The notes: generated from the letters alone by a model not told the origin. A stretch of 64,000 bases of DNA from Baylisascaris procyonis (GCA_037389465.1 JAZARR010000248.1:372001-436000); one strand, 5' to 3'; shown: positions 12,712 through 27,003, numbered from the stretch's first letter. Program-made: numbers and translations.

Positions 12712-15700
12712 CGAATTTCTATAATGAAATTATTTTCAATGATTTATAATAAATATTACCGTAATGAAAATTAATCACCTATATAAATTCAACAAATCTT
12801 TAAATTATAGTATCTTATTTAAAATATTCTTTTACATCATTAAATAAATTTGCATAATAGAGTTAACGAGAAAAATCAACATATCGCATAAGAAAAGGCA
12901 AATCTTTACACAATGATACAGCACTGAGTCTTAAATGATAGCAGTACTAAAACATCTACACTATATAAGCACTAATTGTTTGCGTCTATCAATATAGAGG
13001 CAGATCATTTAAAAGTCCCCCTCTCCTCTTCTCTCATATATGCCGATCATTTCACACCACCCTAGCAAATCTTTAACAACGTATAAAAGACTGATCTAAA
13101 AAAATGACTATTCGTAGCACAAATTTCTATATACGGTAATAGAACACAACATCAACAGCAATCTCACATTACATGCGAGCGATACCTCTGCAATGATAGT
13201 ACAGCGTTTGCTTATATCATGCACATTTATCGCCTTATTCCATACGGGAAAAAAACAAATAAACATTTCACAAATCTATTCGCATATTCAATTACGTTTT
13301 ATTCGCTTTGTTATAGTCGTTAATTAAAGCAAACCTTAAGCATAGAAATATCGTTAAAATATACGCATTTGAATAATTTATTTAAATTTTTACTAATATC
13401 TGCTAATTTGAATAAATTCTATTAGTAACTCAATAATGTCTTTTTAGTAAATTCACTATTTGATAGTGATACATTAAACTGATGACGATATATAAAGCCC
13501 AACTTACTGGAAGAGTACCTATGATAGAGACTGATGAAATTATTGGTATAGTAAAGTGATTTGAATTAAATATGAAATATTTAAAGAATTGCGTCCAATT
13601 TTATGCATAAATAATCAACTATGCAAATATTGAAATGAGCAATTCATTATTTAAATAATAATAGAAATTATTAATAAAGTGAATATTTGCAACAAAATGT
13701 TTACATCAATTATTCATAAAATATTTGCATTTAAAGATTTATTAAATGCTCGTATGTTATCGGTTGATATTGACTGATAATATTGCATTACTATAATCAT
13801 GTTGATTCATTGATTGTCAACTACAATTAACAAAATACCCAAATATAATCATATATAAGGAAAATGTTTTTTTTTGGTTGATAGATCGATGAAGAGATTC
13901 GTATATAGTACATAAAATTTTATAATTACGATTTCTTGATAGTCTGAATTTAAATTACCAATAGAATTGTTGCGTTGAATATAAGGTCATAAACACTGAT
14001 CACATGATAGAACAGATCGATAAAGTAAGAACATAGCCATTAGTAATGGTCATTCTTTAAAAAATTATCGAAAGTGCTACGATTAAAGAAAAAAAGAGCA
14101 TATGAAAGTTAAGAAGAGTGACAAACGACGATGCACAGTTATTCGTTGATTATAGAACGATTTTACTACATTCTCTGCGTTGTTTCACCATTCAGGAATC
14201 GTAAAGTATGTGGATGGAGCTCGAGCTGAAGGACACAATTTACCCAGTTAGCCAACGTGAAGTGCTCTACGTTAATGTACGACTTTGCTCTAACGTTCAA
14301 CGGGGACATATCCACTGATAAACAATGCGATGTTATCCCGGGATTTTTAACATCAAGCGCCGTAGCAAACATTTTTCTCTCAGCTATCCTCAATCCAAAA
14401 ATGTCTGTCTGTCTATCTTCATGTCTATCTATCTGTCTTCTGTTTATGTGAACATTAGTCAATTATTCATTCATTCAATAAGGCACTTTGTTGATCAAAT
14501 TACGTTCAGATGTATTACTAAGCGATCATAATCCAATTCAAGGAGGGATGAGGCTATTGTTAAGAAATCAACTAGACGCAATCTATATTATAAGATGATA
14601 ATTTAAACCCATTTCCAAATTAGTCTACCAAATTTTGAATGAGTTATTAATCTTTAGACGTGTTCAAAAAATGCATATACTTTAGGACCAGCTGGGTGGT
14701 GAGAACGAACCTTTAGCAAAGGATTTATACGAATGGCTGGAAGTAAATCTGAACATACGATTTCTTATCAAAGCAAAGAATATATAAAAATGTTGCCTAT
14801 GAGTAGATCATCATTTTCTCTTGCACTAGGTGCCAAAGCAACGCCATTTATTCAGCCAAATGCTGCGCAGCCAAAGAATGTCCTAAGAAATTCAAACAAA
14901 TTTGGGAAATGTTATGAAGTTAGCAGCGCGAAGTGCTCAAAATACCGCTTATGTGTGCATATCTGTGTGTGTCCGTGTGTGTATTAGTGCGTGTCTGTGT
15001 GTTGTGTGCGTATTTGTGTGTATTTGTAAACGTATACTTCGCTGACATATTTTGAGTTAATCACATATCGGCGCCTGTCATCTCATCTCACTTTCAAATA
15101 CGAACAAAAGCAAACATACAAATATCGCATGCTTGTTCTTTATAAATGTAAACAAGGCCGTATTCTAATGGCCAGTTCTTCATTCTCTTGGTTTGCTGAT
15201 GATATGGGCGTAGAAAGGAGTTTTTATTGCTTGTGCTCAGCTGATTGTAAAGTGCAATTTCCGCTGAAAAACAACGCCATTTTGCCTATAAATTCGTTCA
15301 TATTACCATTGCTGAAAATAAGTGCTATCTTATGAGAAAATTTCAACACGCACTAAGGTGGCATTAATGAAATGCCTTAAAACACCTATTCCTTACTTCC
15401 CTTTATTTGGTTTAGGCAGATTCTAATGCAGCCTATCATCTAAAGACATATTTTCCTTCTTATTTCATGCGTCGAATTTAATTTCGAGCCAATAAAATTT
15501 AAAAATTTACAAATAGTTGATAAAAAATGTAAAAACTTAAATAAACTAAGCATGAAATTGATAAGTGCCTGATATTATAAGTATAAAGCATAATAAGATG
15601 AGAGGAAAAATGATTCGATATGATTTCGACGAACATTAAACGAGAGTCGAAAGTGTTTGAACAGCACTAAAGCTAACGCAACAGTTATTGATCAAAAAAA

Positions 15701-17077
15701 AAAAGAAACGACGACAACAGACAGACAACGATCGTCCGTCGACTGAGTGGACAAGAATTGTGCAAACATATACGAAGAGTTTTTTCTACGAATCACGGCC
15801 ACTAAACAACGTTGCGCGATGTATAGTAGTTCAAAATTGTCATCGAAATGTACATTTCATTTTACATCAATCATTTCTTCATTAATGAAATTTATAAAGT
15901 TAATATGCATGGGGAGTGGAAAGGGGAGATGGAAATGGAGAGGAAATTATTACTGTTTAAATGATATATAAGTGAGGTTGGAGGAACAATGGAGAGGGAA
16001 GGAGGGATTGAATCAAAAAGATCACAAAATATGAGCCTTATTGCCCGACTAGTCGAAATTGTTACTGATCAAATAGTAAACGTTACGCTTGCAAAATTTA
16101 TTTCATTTGTTGATAACATTGATAAAAAAAACGCACGATGTTCATAGTAAAGCCCATCATTTGAGAATCCTAAGCGACTGGCACATAATAAATAGTTCTT
16201 AGTGTTTGCAAGCGTTTTGCGATATGTTAATTCATTTAAACTGCTCTAACTAAATAAGCAACCGATAGGCAACATCTTACAGAGCAATATGCAAATATCA
16301 CCATCAGAAATTGGAAATCTAAAAGAGAGGTAATTCCGAAATATTCTATTTGCGTGAAATGTTTATCGATGGTGAAGCATTTGCTTTAAGCATTTACAAG
16401 AGCAACCTAAATTATATGTATATTAGCCATGTGGGATGGAGAGGCAAAGAACTACTGCAGAAGTTAGAATGATCCATTGAATGTCTAAATGGTGATCCAA
16501 CTCCTGTTCTTGATCTTTTTTTTTTGTGAGCAATTGAACAAATTTAGAGAAAGTGCTCTATTTAAATGTACTATTATTAGTAAACTATGTTCAAAATATA
16601 TAGAAATAAAAAAGCCATACTGCTGAATAAAACCACTGATGCCGCGAATAGTGACAAAAACAACTTTTCTTTTGATATAAACTCTTTTTTAGAGCATAAC
16701 GTTGAAACGGCGTATTCATATGTGGTTTAGAGAAATACCAATGACCCCAATAGAAAACTCCTCATTGTCTTTTCTTTGTGGATGTAATAAAATGGTGGAA
16801 GAAGAATCTGGACCCGGAAAAAGCAGGCTGGATTTTACAAAGGGGAGGGGGGGATGAGGAAGGACTAGAGAGGGGCAAGAAGAGAAGAGAATGTTTTGAG
16901 AATATTGACCGATATGCCGAATAACCGATTATTCAAGTCACCTCACACATTTTTATTCGCTATAAATAGGAAGATCACTGTATAATCCATTCACCGCAAT
17001 TTCAATCTCCATTGACGATAAATTCTTTATTAAAATCAGCAATTGCAAGCAGAATTGAATAATAACACAGAGAATCT
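12712..17077. other. Intergenic region with scattered low-complexity tracts
   Basis: About 4.4 kb between two minus-strand genes. It holds a TCTGTC-rich patch near 14400-14445, a TGTGTG-rich patch near 14950-15025 and a purine-rich patch near 16840-16890. The only coding-like piece is the minus frame at 14166-14372, listed separately. Other open frames here look like chance. Confidence 0.4.
14166..14372 (-). other. Small coding-like open frame of unknown identity
   Basis: From an ATG at 14372 the minus strand reads 68 codons to TAG at 14166, beginning MFATALDVKNPG and ending GETTQRM. Codon choice (many C- and G-ending codons) and composition differ from the AT-rich flanks, and the frame stays open upstream to 14462. 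No family is recognised. Its plus-strand complement is also partly open, so strand and reality are both uncertain. Confidence 0.25.
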
Positions 17078-19236
17078 CTAATGTTTCGCGAAGTACTCTT
17101 TGCTACCCTTTGGATCAGCCTTCATCGTATCCTTGCCAGGTTTCCAACCAGCTGGGCAAACCTTTAATAAAATATCATTGAAAATAATTTTAAAAAAACA
17201 AAACAAAAATACTATTAAAAATGCATCTTAACTTCACCAATAATTCAATCATTTTAGATGTGTGTCCAAATTAAAATTGATTCATGCATAATGATTTCAT
17301 ATTTTTCATATGCCTGTGTTATCATGATTTGCATATTTAATGCTTATAACACTTATTTCTTAAATCTTTTTTTTTTTGCATTTGTTTCAGAAATATGCTT
17401 TAATGAGGTGAATATGCAATAACCTTTGCACATCTAGCAAAATCTCGAATATGAGCCAATGATGTTATGATTATAAAAGCTTGAACAAAACATTTTCCTA
17501 AGCAGGGATATTCCATCATTTGATGGACCTTATTATTTAAAAGACTTCAATAAAAAGGGAATAGAGTCTATATTCAAAGAAAACCTCAATTTTTTTTGCA
17601 TAGTTTTTGCGATTCAGCGATTATCAATTCAACGATCGTTAGATGTCTGCAATAATAAGGCATCCACACTTCCTTCACACTTGTTAGAATAGAGTTTTCA
17701 ATTAATTTAATAACCTCGCCATGCTCATCGGTGTATTGTAATGCCTGTACCAATCGCAGAGTCTCATCGACAGAACGACCGATCGGTAAATCGTTTATCG
17801 TGATTTGACGGATCGTTCCCTTTCCGTCGATGATGAATAAACCTCTGAATGAAGATATGTAAATTATAAAATTAAAAAGAAGTGCAAAAATATAGTTTTT
17901 GATACGTAAACTCATTGCCCTGATCTCAAATAAGAGAACATAAATTAAGTGATAGATTGAGTGCGGTAACAACTAGCTGCGAGTATATCGTTAAGCATAG
18001 ATTGTGCAATTTAATACTGCATTTATACTTGATTTTATTTAGTGCTCTAAGTAATAAATAATCAAATTATTATTATTGAAACATATAGCTGTGCGATGCT
18101 TACAAAATAAATTAGAAGCATGAAAATTTATTAGTGATTTTTAAATCTTTTATGGTGATCTCGTTATCAGCCTTTGAATTTAAGTAAGACATTCAATAGA
18201 TGTGATATGCAAATTCTGGTAATATGCAAATTTAAGCATTTCCGAATGCTATCAATATCTCAAGAAGAAAATAGATTCATTTTTAGATGCTTAAAACATT
18301 TTTACAAATGAAATCATTAGAAATAAGAAAATTTTATTGATTCATTAGGAAAAGCTGTTGACGAACTTAATTAATAATTTATAACTGAGTAAACGATAAA
18401 ATGAACAACTAACCGATATGCAACGCCCTCATCCTCTTTGAGTACTCCATAATCACGACTAATCTGTTGTGTGGGATCAGCCATGACCGGGATACGCATA
18501 TCACCAAGACCACCCTCTCGTCTTGGTTGACATATCCATGCGAAATGTGAAAATTTCGAATCGGTCGATGCAGCTATAACCGCGCATTTCAATGCGGTAA
18601 ATTCATCGATACGATCCGAGAAAGCGATAATTTCTGTGGGACATACAAAAGTGCTAAAAAAAATTAGTCGAATATTATGAAAGAATGCAATAATATAGAG
18701 CTTCTATCGGCAATAGATTTTCCACTTAAATAGCCTCAGTAATTAGCTAATATATGAATGAACGAACAGTTTCATCATAAGCGTAGAAGCGTAAATGCAT
18801 AAATGCCGTAGATAGGGTTCATCCAATATAGTTTCACAAGTAACATTCATATTCTCTCGTTAGTATGTCATCGTTTGTGACGAAAAAAAAATTTGGTTGA
18901 GCATTGACTATCTATATTCTATAATGTATATCAAAATATTTGAGCAAATAAAAATATAGTAGGGTTAATCAATTTACATATCAACGAAAGATCAGATGAT
19001 TGATCCGATTCGATCGATCGAATTTTACTGACTATTTAATCGAATTGAAATTCCGCTCATTTATTTGAATGATTTAAAAAAAAATGAACTTACAAATCAC
19101 TCGGATAGAAGAATAAAACCAAATATTTTCCTTTGTAATCGGAAAGCGAGATTGTCTTGAAATCACCATCAACAACTGCTTCTGCAGTGAATGATGGTGC
19201 TGGGCGTCCAATGAATGCTTTCGTCATCTCGTTTGC
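17078..19236 (-). CDS. prdx-2: Typical 2-Cys peroxiredoxin (thioredoxin peroxidase), 195 aa
   Basis: Cytosolic peroxidase that reduces hydrogen peroxide and alkyl hydroperoxides with thioredoxin as electron donor. Coding exons: 19227-19094, 18653-18414, 17844-17715, 17161-17078; phases close exactly to 195 aa, the normal length. The peroxidatic cysteine is Cys49 in FVCPTE, and the resolving cysteine is Cys170 in VCPAGW near the C-terminus. GGLG plus the C-terminal YF (KEYFAKH) are the paired motifs of eukaryotic peroxiredoxins that are inactivated by overoxidation, so this enzyme is probably peroxide-sensitive. The start MTKAFIG matches the family N-terminus; an acceptor-like AG lies nine bases upstream, consistent with trans-splicing or a 5' UTR intron. 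The GGLG-side segment reads WICQPR where most relatives have WINTPR or WINQPR, adding a cysteine. Donors of exons 2 and 3 are GTTAGT and GTTATT. Confidence 0.97.
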
Positions 19237-20254
19237 CTGCAATAATTTTTATGCCTAACGTTCTCTATATAAGGCGATCTGCTTTTAATGCACTCATATA
19301 TTGGCATATTATTTATATTTATATACTAGAGAATGCTTTCAAGATCGAATGATCGACGGCTAAGCGTTAGATTTGGAACTCATCAAATCTAACGGGAAGT
19401 ACAGTTACCAAACGGAAATAGGATGACATTGAACTTTGTTTATATTTCTTGAAAGGCTCAAGCAGCAAGTTGATAGAATACTTGACATAAAAATTTTCAA
19501 TTGAAAATTTTTGACTACTGACATAAAAATTTTCTCAATTTCAGGATGCAGTTGCTTGAAAAAAGAATTTAATTCACAGCAAGAAGGTCCAAATTCCAAA
19601 AATTTTCGGCATGTTATAGAAAGCACATACAATTTTCCTGAATTGAATGGAACCAAAGGGAAATGAGAAATGAAGTAAGCAATAGATTAGTGGAATTTCC
19701 TAACTATGCTCCTATGCATGATGTGCTACCTCCTCGTTGAGCAATCAAGAGTAATGAAGTAGAGATTTCAGTTTTTCTAATATTCTTTGAATGAAATAAA
19801 AATAACCCAAAATTATACGGAAACAATTCGAAAGAATATATGCAATAAGTGCAACTATTCTACTAGTGCATAGTATTTTCCGATATGGGAAATAAAACAA
19901 TATCGCACAATCAATATAGTCTCCTCGAAAACACTTCTTCAGATACTTGTGAATACATTCCAAGGGAGTAGCTATTGTTATTTGCACCTTCGATGAACCT
20001 ATCACTGAATAAGATGCATAAAAAGGATGTATTCAGGCAGAAAATATTAAAGGAAGATTTTCCATGGCACATACTGGCTCTTATGCATTATATCTAGCCA
20101 TACTATTTCACCCATCAAACTTGCATAGTTATAATTTACAAAACGAAGAATTGAGGACGAACAGCAACAGCAAGGAATATTGAAGGAAAAGTTGGGATTT
20201 ACGCGGATTTCGGCGACGCTTTCATACCGTTGATCAAAGAAAAATGGATATCTT

Positions 20255-20341
<87 letters not shown>

Positions 20342-22355
20342 CAATAAACCTCATCTATACATCAGTACTATGGAATTGTTAGCAGTTGAAACATATTCAT
20401 CGTATTATGAAGGAAGCGAAATCTTCAAATCAATTCACATTTGAGTGCAACTAAGAATCGCAAACAGCGGTTACTAAGCAACTAGTTAAACCTTTAGGCA
20501 ATCTGTCGATAACGTTTGCAATGATCATCAAAAACTACGCTTGTGATCTTCACATTGCTATATTTTTTTTTTATAACTTTACATGATTTGCAGATATTTT
20601 ATTTGTTGACTTCCAAATTGAAATAAAACAAAATATAATAAAATATTTTTCTCTACTTATTGGAAATTAATATAAATTAATTGAAAGTGCAATATTTCTT
20701 TCACTGTTGAAGGGCGGCAGAATTATGAATATATAGATAATGAGATTCCATTTTTTTTTTCATTATTCTCTGCAAATTTTTTTGCAAGGTCGCACTAACT
20801 TCACAAATAATGTTGAGTTCCGGAACTTCCTCGCTGCGTAGTTCATTCATTTGCTCCTACATATTGTGATTGCGTCCATTCAATGATAAAATTTAACCAT
20901 CTACTCAAAATTAAATTTAGCTGAAAAATTTCGTGGAAACTTTCTTATTGATTGCATTTGTGTTTGGTACTCATAGAAAAACAGTGCATAAAAATTTTCA
21001 TCTTTTTCATCATCAATTTGTGAATTGTAACATCTCGCGGGTTGAAAAAGGTAACTCGATGAAATTATTGGCAATGTGACGGGAAGAATTAATTCCCCGA
21101 GAGAAGTTGGTTTGGGAAAGTCAAGAAATTTTAACTATTGATTATATCACGTCAAACTCAAGAATAGTGACCGAACATGATGAAACTATCGATTAATAAA
21201 TAATGCCTAAATTTTATTGCACATTTAATTATTCATTACTCATTAGAATATGAAAAAGCACAAAAATTCTCTCCGAAACGAATTCTTCCGATCATTTTGC
21301 CAATAATTTCATCGACTTACCTCTTTCCGATATAGATGCATATTTCCACAGAAATATACATATATTTAGTTAAATGCAAGTTAATTGAGCAGAAAAATGC
21401 AAAAAAAAGTAAAACTAAATGTAATTATATATTATAAATATACTCTAAGCAGTTGTATTTGAATTAGCAATAGAGAAAATAATTTCAATAAAGCAATGTT
21501 AAAATTACATAAAGTCGCTTACATGTTGTCGATACATTCGTATTTAAGAGAGATGATGTCTTATCAAGGCGGTGCTTAGCGATCGACACCTAGGCAACCA
21601 AAACTTCGCAACTCAAAAGCTCTATAGTGAAAAGATTGATTTTATATAAAATTTTTAATTGAGTTCAATATTAATCACCATTGTTTATTACTTCAAACAA
21701 TGACACTTTTCCATCCTTCTATTTTTGTGAGATATTTTATACGATAATAATTTATATACGAAAATTGCAATTTGAAAAGTGATAATCAGGTTTTTATGCA
21801 AATTTTTTATATCTTATGAGTATATAATTCTTCAAAGATTTTCAATACGTTCAGTTTCCATTTGTGAGATTTCGAGGGCGGTTTGTTTTACGAGAATGCC
21901 ATGGGTGAAGGGGAGATCAAGCGATTCAGCGGCAATGTGTATCATTTTTTGTTTCAAATGTTGTTCCTCTTATGTAGTTTTTCTTTTAAATTGCTCTAAA
22001 ATGAATGGGGTTCTTAGACAACCTTTACCTGCACTGGGTACTCTGATCATGACCGTAACAACTTACCAGTGGGATCCGCCAATGTTAATATTTTTACTGG
22101 TCGAGGTTTTACAGTAAGAATATGCTTTCAATTACGTTGTATTGATTTCGGAAACCATTCGTGAATGCATGAAGTGTGTAATTATACACTTAAAATTTCA
22201 TTCATATAGAGGAAGAGTCGTTTCATCTGTCTTATTTTCTTCCCTTTCTGCTATCCTCAATCACATTGATCTCCTTTCAATGAGAGCCTAATCTTCACTT
22301 TTGTATTTATCGAAAATCCTTTCTCAATCATAAAATAGATTAAATATTTATTTAG
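19237..22355. other. Intergenic or 5' region between divergently oriented genes
   Basis: Lies upstream of both the minus-strand peroxiredoxin and the plus-strand coiled-coil gene, so promoters and the missing first exon(s) of the latter should be here. It contains a long (AT)n tract and a GC-raised stretch at about 21885-22090 that is partly open on both strands. I could not fix a first exon. A weak candidate is ATGAAG ending in a GTGTAA donor near 22169. Confidence 0.4.
20260..20336. repeat. (AT)n microsatellite, about 77 bp
   Basis: Uninterrupted alternating AT/TA run in intergenic sequence. The open frame that reads through it as Tyr-Ile repeats is an artefact. Confidence 0.97.
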
Positions 22356-25300
22356 GTAGGAAAGAGCTGAAGTTATCGATAGAAAACGCTCGACGAGAAT
22401 TAAATCGTTGCGATTGGGATGAAAAGCTAACTGACTTCAGTGCAACCCTCACAAAGGATCTCAGTGAAACTGTTACCGACCTCGTGAGTGTAAGTGAATC
22501 CTTGTGAAATCTTTGCATCGCCGAATATCCGACTATTTTCTTCCTTTCATTTCTCTCTTCCTCTACTCGTTTCTGGTTGATAGTTTTTTTCTTAGTGGTT
22601 TTTGCAAATAACAAACGAAAAGTCACTTATACCAACACGTTTTCATTTATATTTGACTGTTGGCCACCTTCGATTCTTGAGCTGTTGAAATTTGGCACCC
22701 ACATTCTGCATACCTTCGTAGGTTTATTTAGATAGAGAACGAAGCAAGGAAAGCTAGCTATTAACAGTTAGATCCCTGCAACATAAGCGCATCGGAAGTT
22801 TCTCTTGTTGACATTTAAATGTGATTGTTTACGAAGAGTGTGACAACAAGGAATCCCTTAATTAATTATTGACATTGAAGGTAATTTTTGTCTGTTATTT
22901 TTTAAACACCTTTATTTGCTCTATTCTACTGCATATAACAGATAGTGATGTTATTTGTCTCTATAACAGTATCGAAATTGTTAATCGTCTTACTATATAT
23001 GGCGTAACGCAATATAGCACCTCATGCAGACAACCTGTGCGCATCCACTGTCTCAGGCGTCGATTATTGGCTAATTTGTGTTATTGTAGACAAGTTATCG
23101 TAAGCAAGGTGTCTCGAAGCGATTGATGGACAAGTTCGATGATCTCGTGGCAGATGTCGAGTCGCGGATTGCAGTTCTCGAGAACATGATGGCTAAACAA
23201 CGTGAACCAACTCCAGCAGCCGATCGGCGTATATGGGATAGCGACACAGCTGATATAAAAATCAGTATATATTTTACATTTTTTTAGTGCATCTATAGTC
23301 TTTTTGAGATCTGAGCTGCCCGAAGGTGAAGAGGTGGCAATTAAGAGAGAGGAGTGGGCTGGCTATTAATAGATAGATGCTCAAAAAGTATGCACATTGG
23401 AAGTTTCTCGTGTTGACAGTTAAACGTAGTGGGATAGTTTTTTGTGCTGTTTACGGAGAGTGTAACAACAAATAAACCATTAATTAATGATTGACATTGA
23501 CAAATGATTTTTTGTTGGTTATCTTTTTGAATATCTTTATTTCCTTTCCTTTAAACTCACTAGGCAAAGTGAGTTGAAATCTAGTTCACGTAGTAATAGT
23601 GGTAGAAAAAAATATGATTTCGCAATAATTTAAGTGCTTGAATGAATTAAGTTTACGATAAAAACATATTTTGTGCTGCTTATTCTAGGAATCGGTTTCT
23701 TTTTTTTTATTCTGTTGCTTCAAAAAAAAAAAAAAAACGTTTTATTGAGTTTCTAGTCAATGAATTATGAAAATTCACCAAAATGTTACTGATGATCTTT
23801 AATTTACATATATTCTATGTCAGTACTATATGAAAATTTGAAAAGTTAATAGTCAAATGTGATTAGAGGATAGGAAAAGTGATGGAATTTTGAAATTTAG
23901 GCTTTAAGGAGTATGATGGGGTATTATAATCGCAGAACCTTCGCTCATAAAATATGCGAATGTTGAAAATCTAATAGAAAGGAAAAGATAGCATTCAGCA
24001 GCCAAAATTTAAAACGAATATTTAAAGGGCGTTCTCAGAGTGTTTGCAACATCCAAAGACAACCATCATCGACGAATGCTTCAAGCGCCACTCCAGAATT
24101 ATCTGTGATCGATCAGATCGATCGAGATTTAAAATTTCTGGAGGACCGTCTTCAACATATCGAACAACAATTCGCTGAAGATGTCGAAGCCGAGCAAATC
24201 GGCATACCGGTTTGTTTCGTTCATTGATGACGATAGCAATGCACCCATAGGATGCGTTCATCTTTTGAAAGAATATGTAAATATTAAGGAGGATTATGCA
24301 AATTTTCGAGTTATTTCACATCTGTTATTTCCTAGTGCTCCAAACGCGTCCAACTTTGCTTATTATGCAGAGTTTTAGCTTTTTTTTTTAAATTGAGTGG
24401 TTGATTTTGAAACCAGTCGCCTAACATTATAATTTTATTTTCAAAAATTTGGCATCATGCCGAGTTTATCTGAGGATTTTAGTGAATAGACTAGAACTTC
24501 TTAATATGGGATAACCAAGCAAGATGAGAACGTTTCTACAATTTTTAACTATGCAATGCATCAGTCAAGTCAATAATTGCAACGCTTATCAGATGCGATA
24601 AGGTTATTATAGCCAACGAATGGTATAAATCCATTCTTAAAAGTTATGATAATGACGTCATTATTTTCAGTTTCAAGTGGATGATCTAATTGATTATGCA
24701 ACAAAAATGCGTAAAGTAATGTATAAAAGGATTTTTCTCATTCGTAATTATCAAGCGTTAATACGTAACGATCGTCGTTTCAAAGAGAGAGCAAAAGATC
24801 TCACCCGATCGGTGGTCAAATGGAGTGAGGAAGAGAAGAAAAATGTTCCACTCGAATATATTTTTTCATTAATTACAGTCTTATCCTCAAATTTAAAAAA
24901 AAAAGTTCTTTCAATTATTAATTTCTTTCAATTATTAATAATTTCTCTAATTATTCATAAAACTCGTCGGAAATTGTTGGGTCGTTAAAGCTATAAGAGT
25001 GCTCGTAGATAAAAATTTTCTAGAAGAACTATCATTAAGCAAAGTGGCCAAATGAAATACGAAGGGATTCAGATGGAAATTTTATTCAGGATTCCAAAAG
25101 GGTTTTTTTCAAACGTTTTCCTTCGAATTTAAATTCATTTGAAAAAATCAGAAATTAAGAATTTTTTGCTAGTATCTACCGTTCATTCATAGAATTGGGT
25201 GGAAAGAGGAATATGCTCCAACGATCAGGCAGTAAGATGGTCGTGAATTGAAAGCATTTGCGCAATATCTGTGAACTTTTTTACGTGCTGTCTGTAATGA

Positions 25301-26481
25301 CTTCAATTATGCCGGAATATTAAAAAATTTATTAGTAATGTCTGTGAAATACAAACTTTGTAATTAGTAAATTTTTAGAAGGGAAGGGAGGGACGAAAAG
25401 AAAAAGTAGGCCATATTGATTTGGCCATATTGGCCAAGTTGGCCAAACTAATTTTCAAAAAAGTGATCATTATTGAGAGCGTTCATTTCAGGTTCTAAAT
25501 GCTTTAACAAAATTAGAAGGTTCATTGGATGCACAGCGTCGAAGTTTAGTTGTAATCAATCAAAGTTTCAACAAGATCTACCCACTAGAAAATGATCTCA
25601 ATATTGTACAAGCACTTATTGGTCGTTTTCTAGATAAATATCAGGTAATGAATAAATATTCAATTCTGTTCGATTAATTGCAATATTTTCCAAGTTTGAA
25701 ATATATTTGCGATCCTGGCAAGTGAAAATCTCAGCTCTCAGCCGTAACAGTTCTATTGTTCATAGTTAAATTGGTTGTTCATACGTAAGAGTCGATATGT
25801 TTGATGAATCAACCACTATATATATCATAACACAATAAATTAAATGCAAATTAAATGCTAAATAGCTTCTGAATTGATCGTTGTTAAATTTTTTTCATTA
25901 AAATTTCCACTCTATACCAATAGAAACATACGGTAAACACCAAGATCACCAAGGATTTTCTGCATATTTGCGAACGTCTTATGAGAAAAAAATAACATCA
26001 TTAATGAAAAAACAAAAGAGCAAAAGCTGAAAAAAAAAAATGATGAAGCAAGTACAGTTTTATTTTCCTTCACTAAGCGACGAAAATCTAGCATGAGCTT
26101 TTGCTATAGACGATAGCGTTATTCAGACCAAATTATTGTATAGTAATATAGTCGTTCATTTGTATATTATTCGAACTACTCACTAGAAAATGTTTCCTAT
26201 GTTTTAGGTAAGTGAGTTTTTGGGAAACTGTAATTAAATTTTGAATTTAAAATTTCACCAGAATTATAGAACTAAATTATTTATTCTAGAAAAATTCGAA
26301 TTGCATTGCATATAAGAAATAATTTCAGACACCAGACGATCGCTCAAAGAGAGACGAAAATTTCATCGCTTCGCTAATCACTTCACCTCGTCATAGTGCG
26401 ATTTTGAAATTTTTACCTTTAATATTTTTCATTACTGCCATCGGATTTTCTTTTGTCATACTTTTCTGCTCGTTTTTTTAA
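22356..26481 (+). CDS. Unrecognised coiled-coil protein with C-terminal membrane anchor (5' end missing)
   Basis: Exons with matching phases: 22356-22489, 23090-23264, 24028-24209, 24671-24844 (3' end tentative), 25492-25644, 26329-26481. The predicted part is about 322 residues. The first four exons are rich in charged residues with heptad-like helix patterns (RRELNRCDWDEKL, RLMDKFDDLVADVESRI, DRDLKFLEDRLQHIEQQF). The last exon ends in one hydrophobic segment (LPLIFFITAIGFSFVILFCSFF, described here only as its terminal 22 residues by position) directly before the stop, the layout of a tail-anchored protein facing the cytosol. The first listed exon has no Met and starts in phase, so at least one upstream exon is missing. 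Exon 1 offers two donors six bases apart. I do not recognise the family: it lacks a recognisable SNARE layer or a KASH-type PPPX end. Roles in tethering or organelle linkage are only inference. Confidence 0.6.
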
Positions 26482-27003
26482 CTATTACAATTAAGATTTA
26501 TCAAAAACAGTAACCATATGACGGTGAATGTTAATAGTTACTGTAGTGTAGGAGTGAAAATAAATACTACTGTAATATAGGAATAGAGAGAAGTACTGTA
26601 GCATAGGAATGGAAATAAATGCTGTTATGTAGGAAGTGAGGAAAATTGTTATTTTTATGTAGTATTGTTACCAAGTCCTCCACTTCATTGCCCAATGCAT
26701 CTAAAAAATCACAAAATTTATCATTCATTCATCTCGAGCAAAAAGTTGAGTTGATCATTATAAAGCAACAGCTCATGCTCAGCACTACTTTGTATATGCT
26801 CTTAACTTCCAAGCATTAAATTATTCGAGAAGAGAGATTCATATATGATTTGAAATGCTCAATCCCTCCCTGTTCCACCTTCCGCTCCTCTATCCCTCAA
26901 TTACCATACCCTTTTCGATTTCAACCTGCTTGGGAAGCTAAGAACACTGATATATCTGAGAGGTTTGATCTTGGGTAATATAAGAGTTCTGCTTGAATTT
27001 TAG

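Noticed and set aside
20244..20444. Open frame reading Tyr-Ile repeats
   Set aside because: It is produced by the (AT)n microsatellite and has no coding content outside it.
21890..22117. Open frames on both strands, candidate first exon of the coiled-coil gene
   Set aside because: No donor with the required phase was found, and strand preference is unclear.
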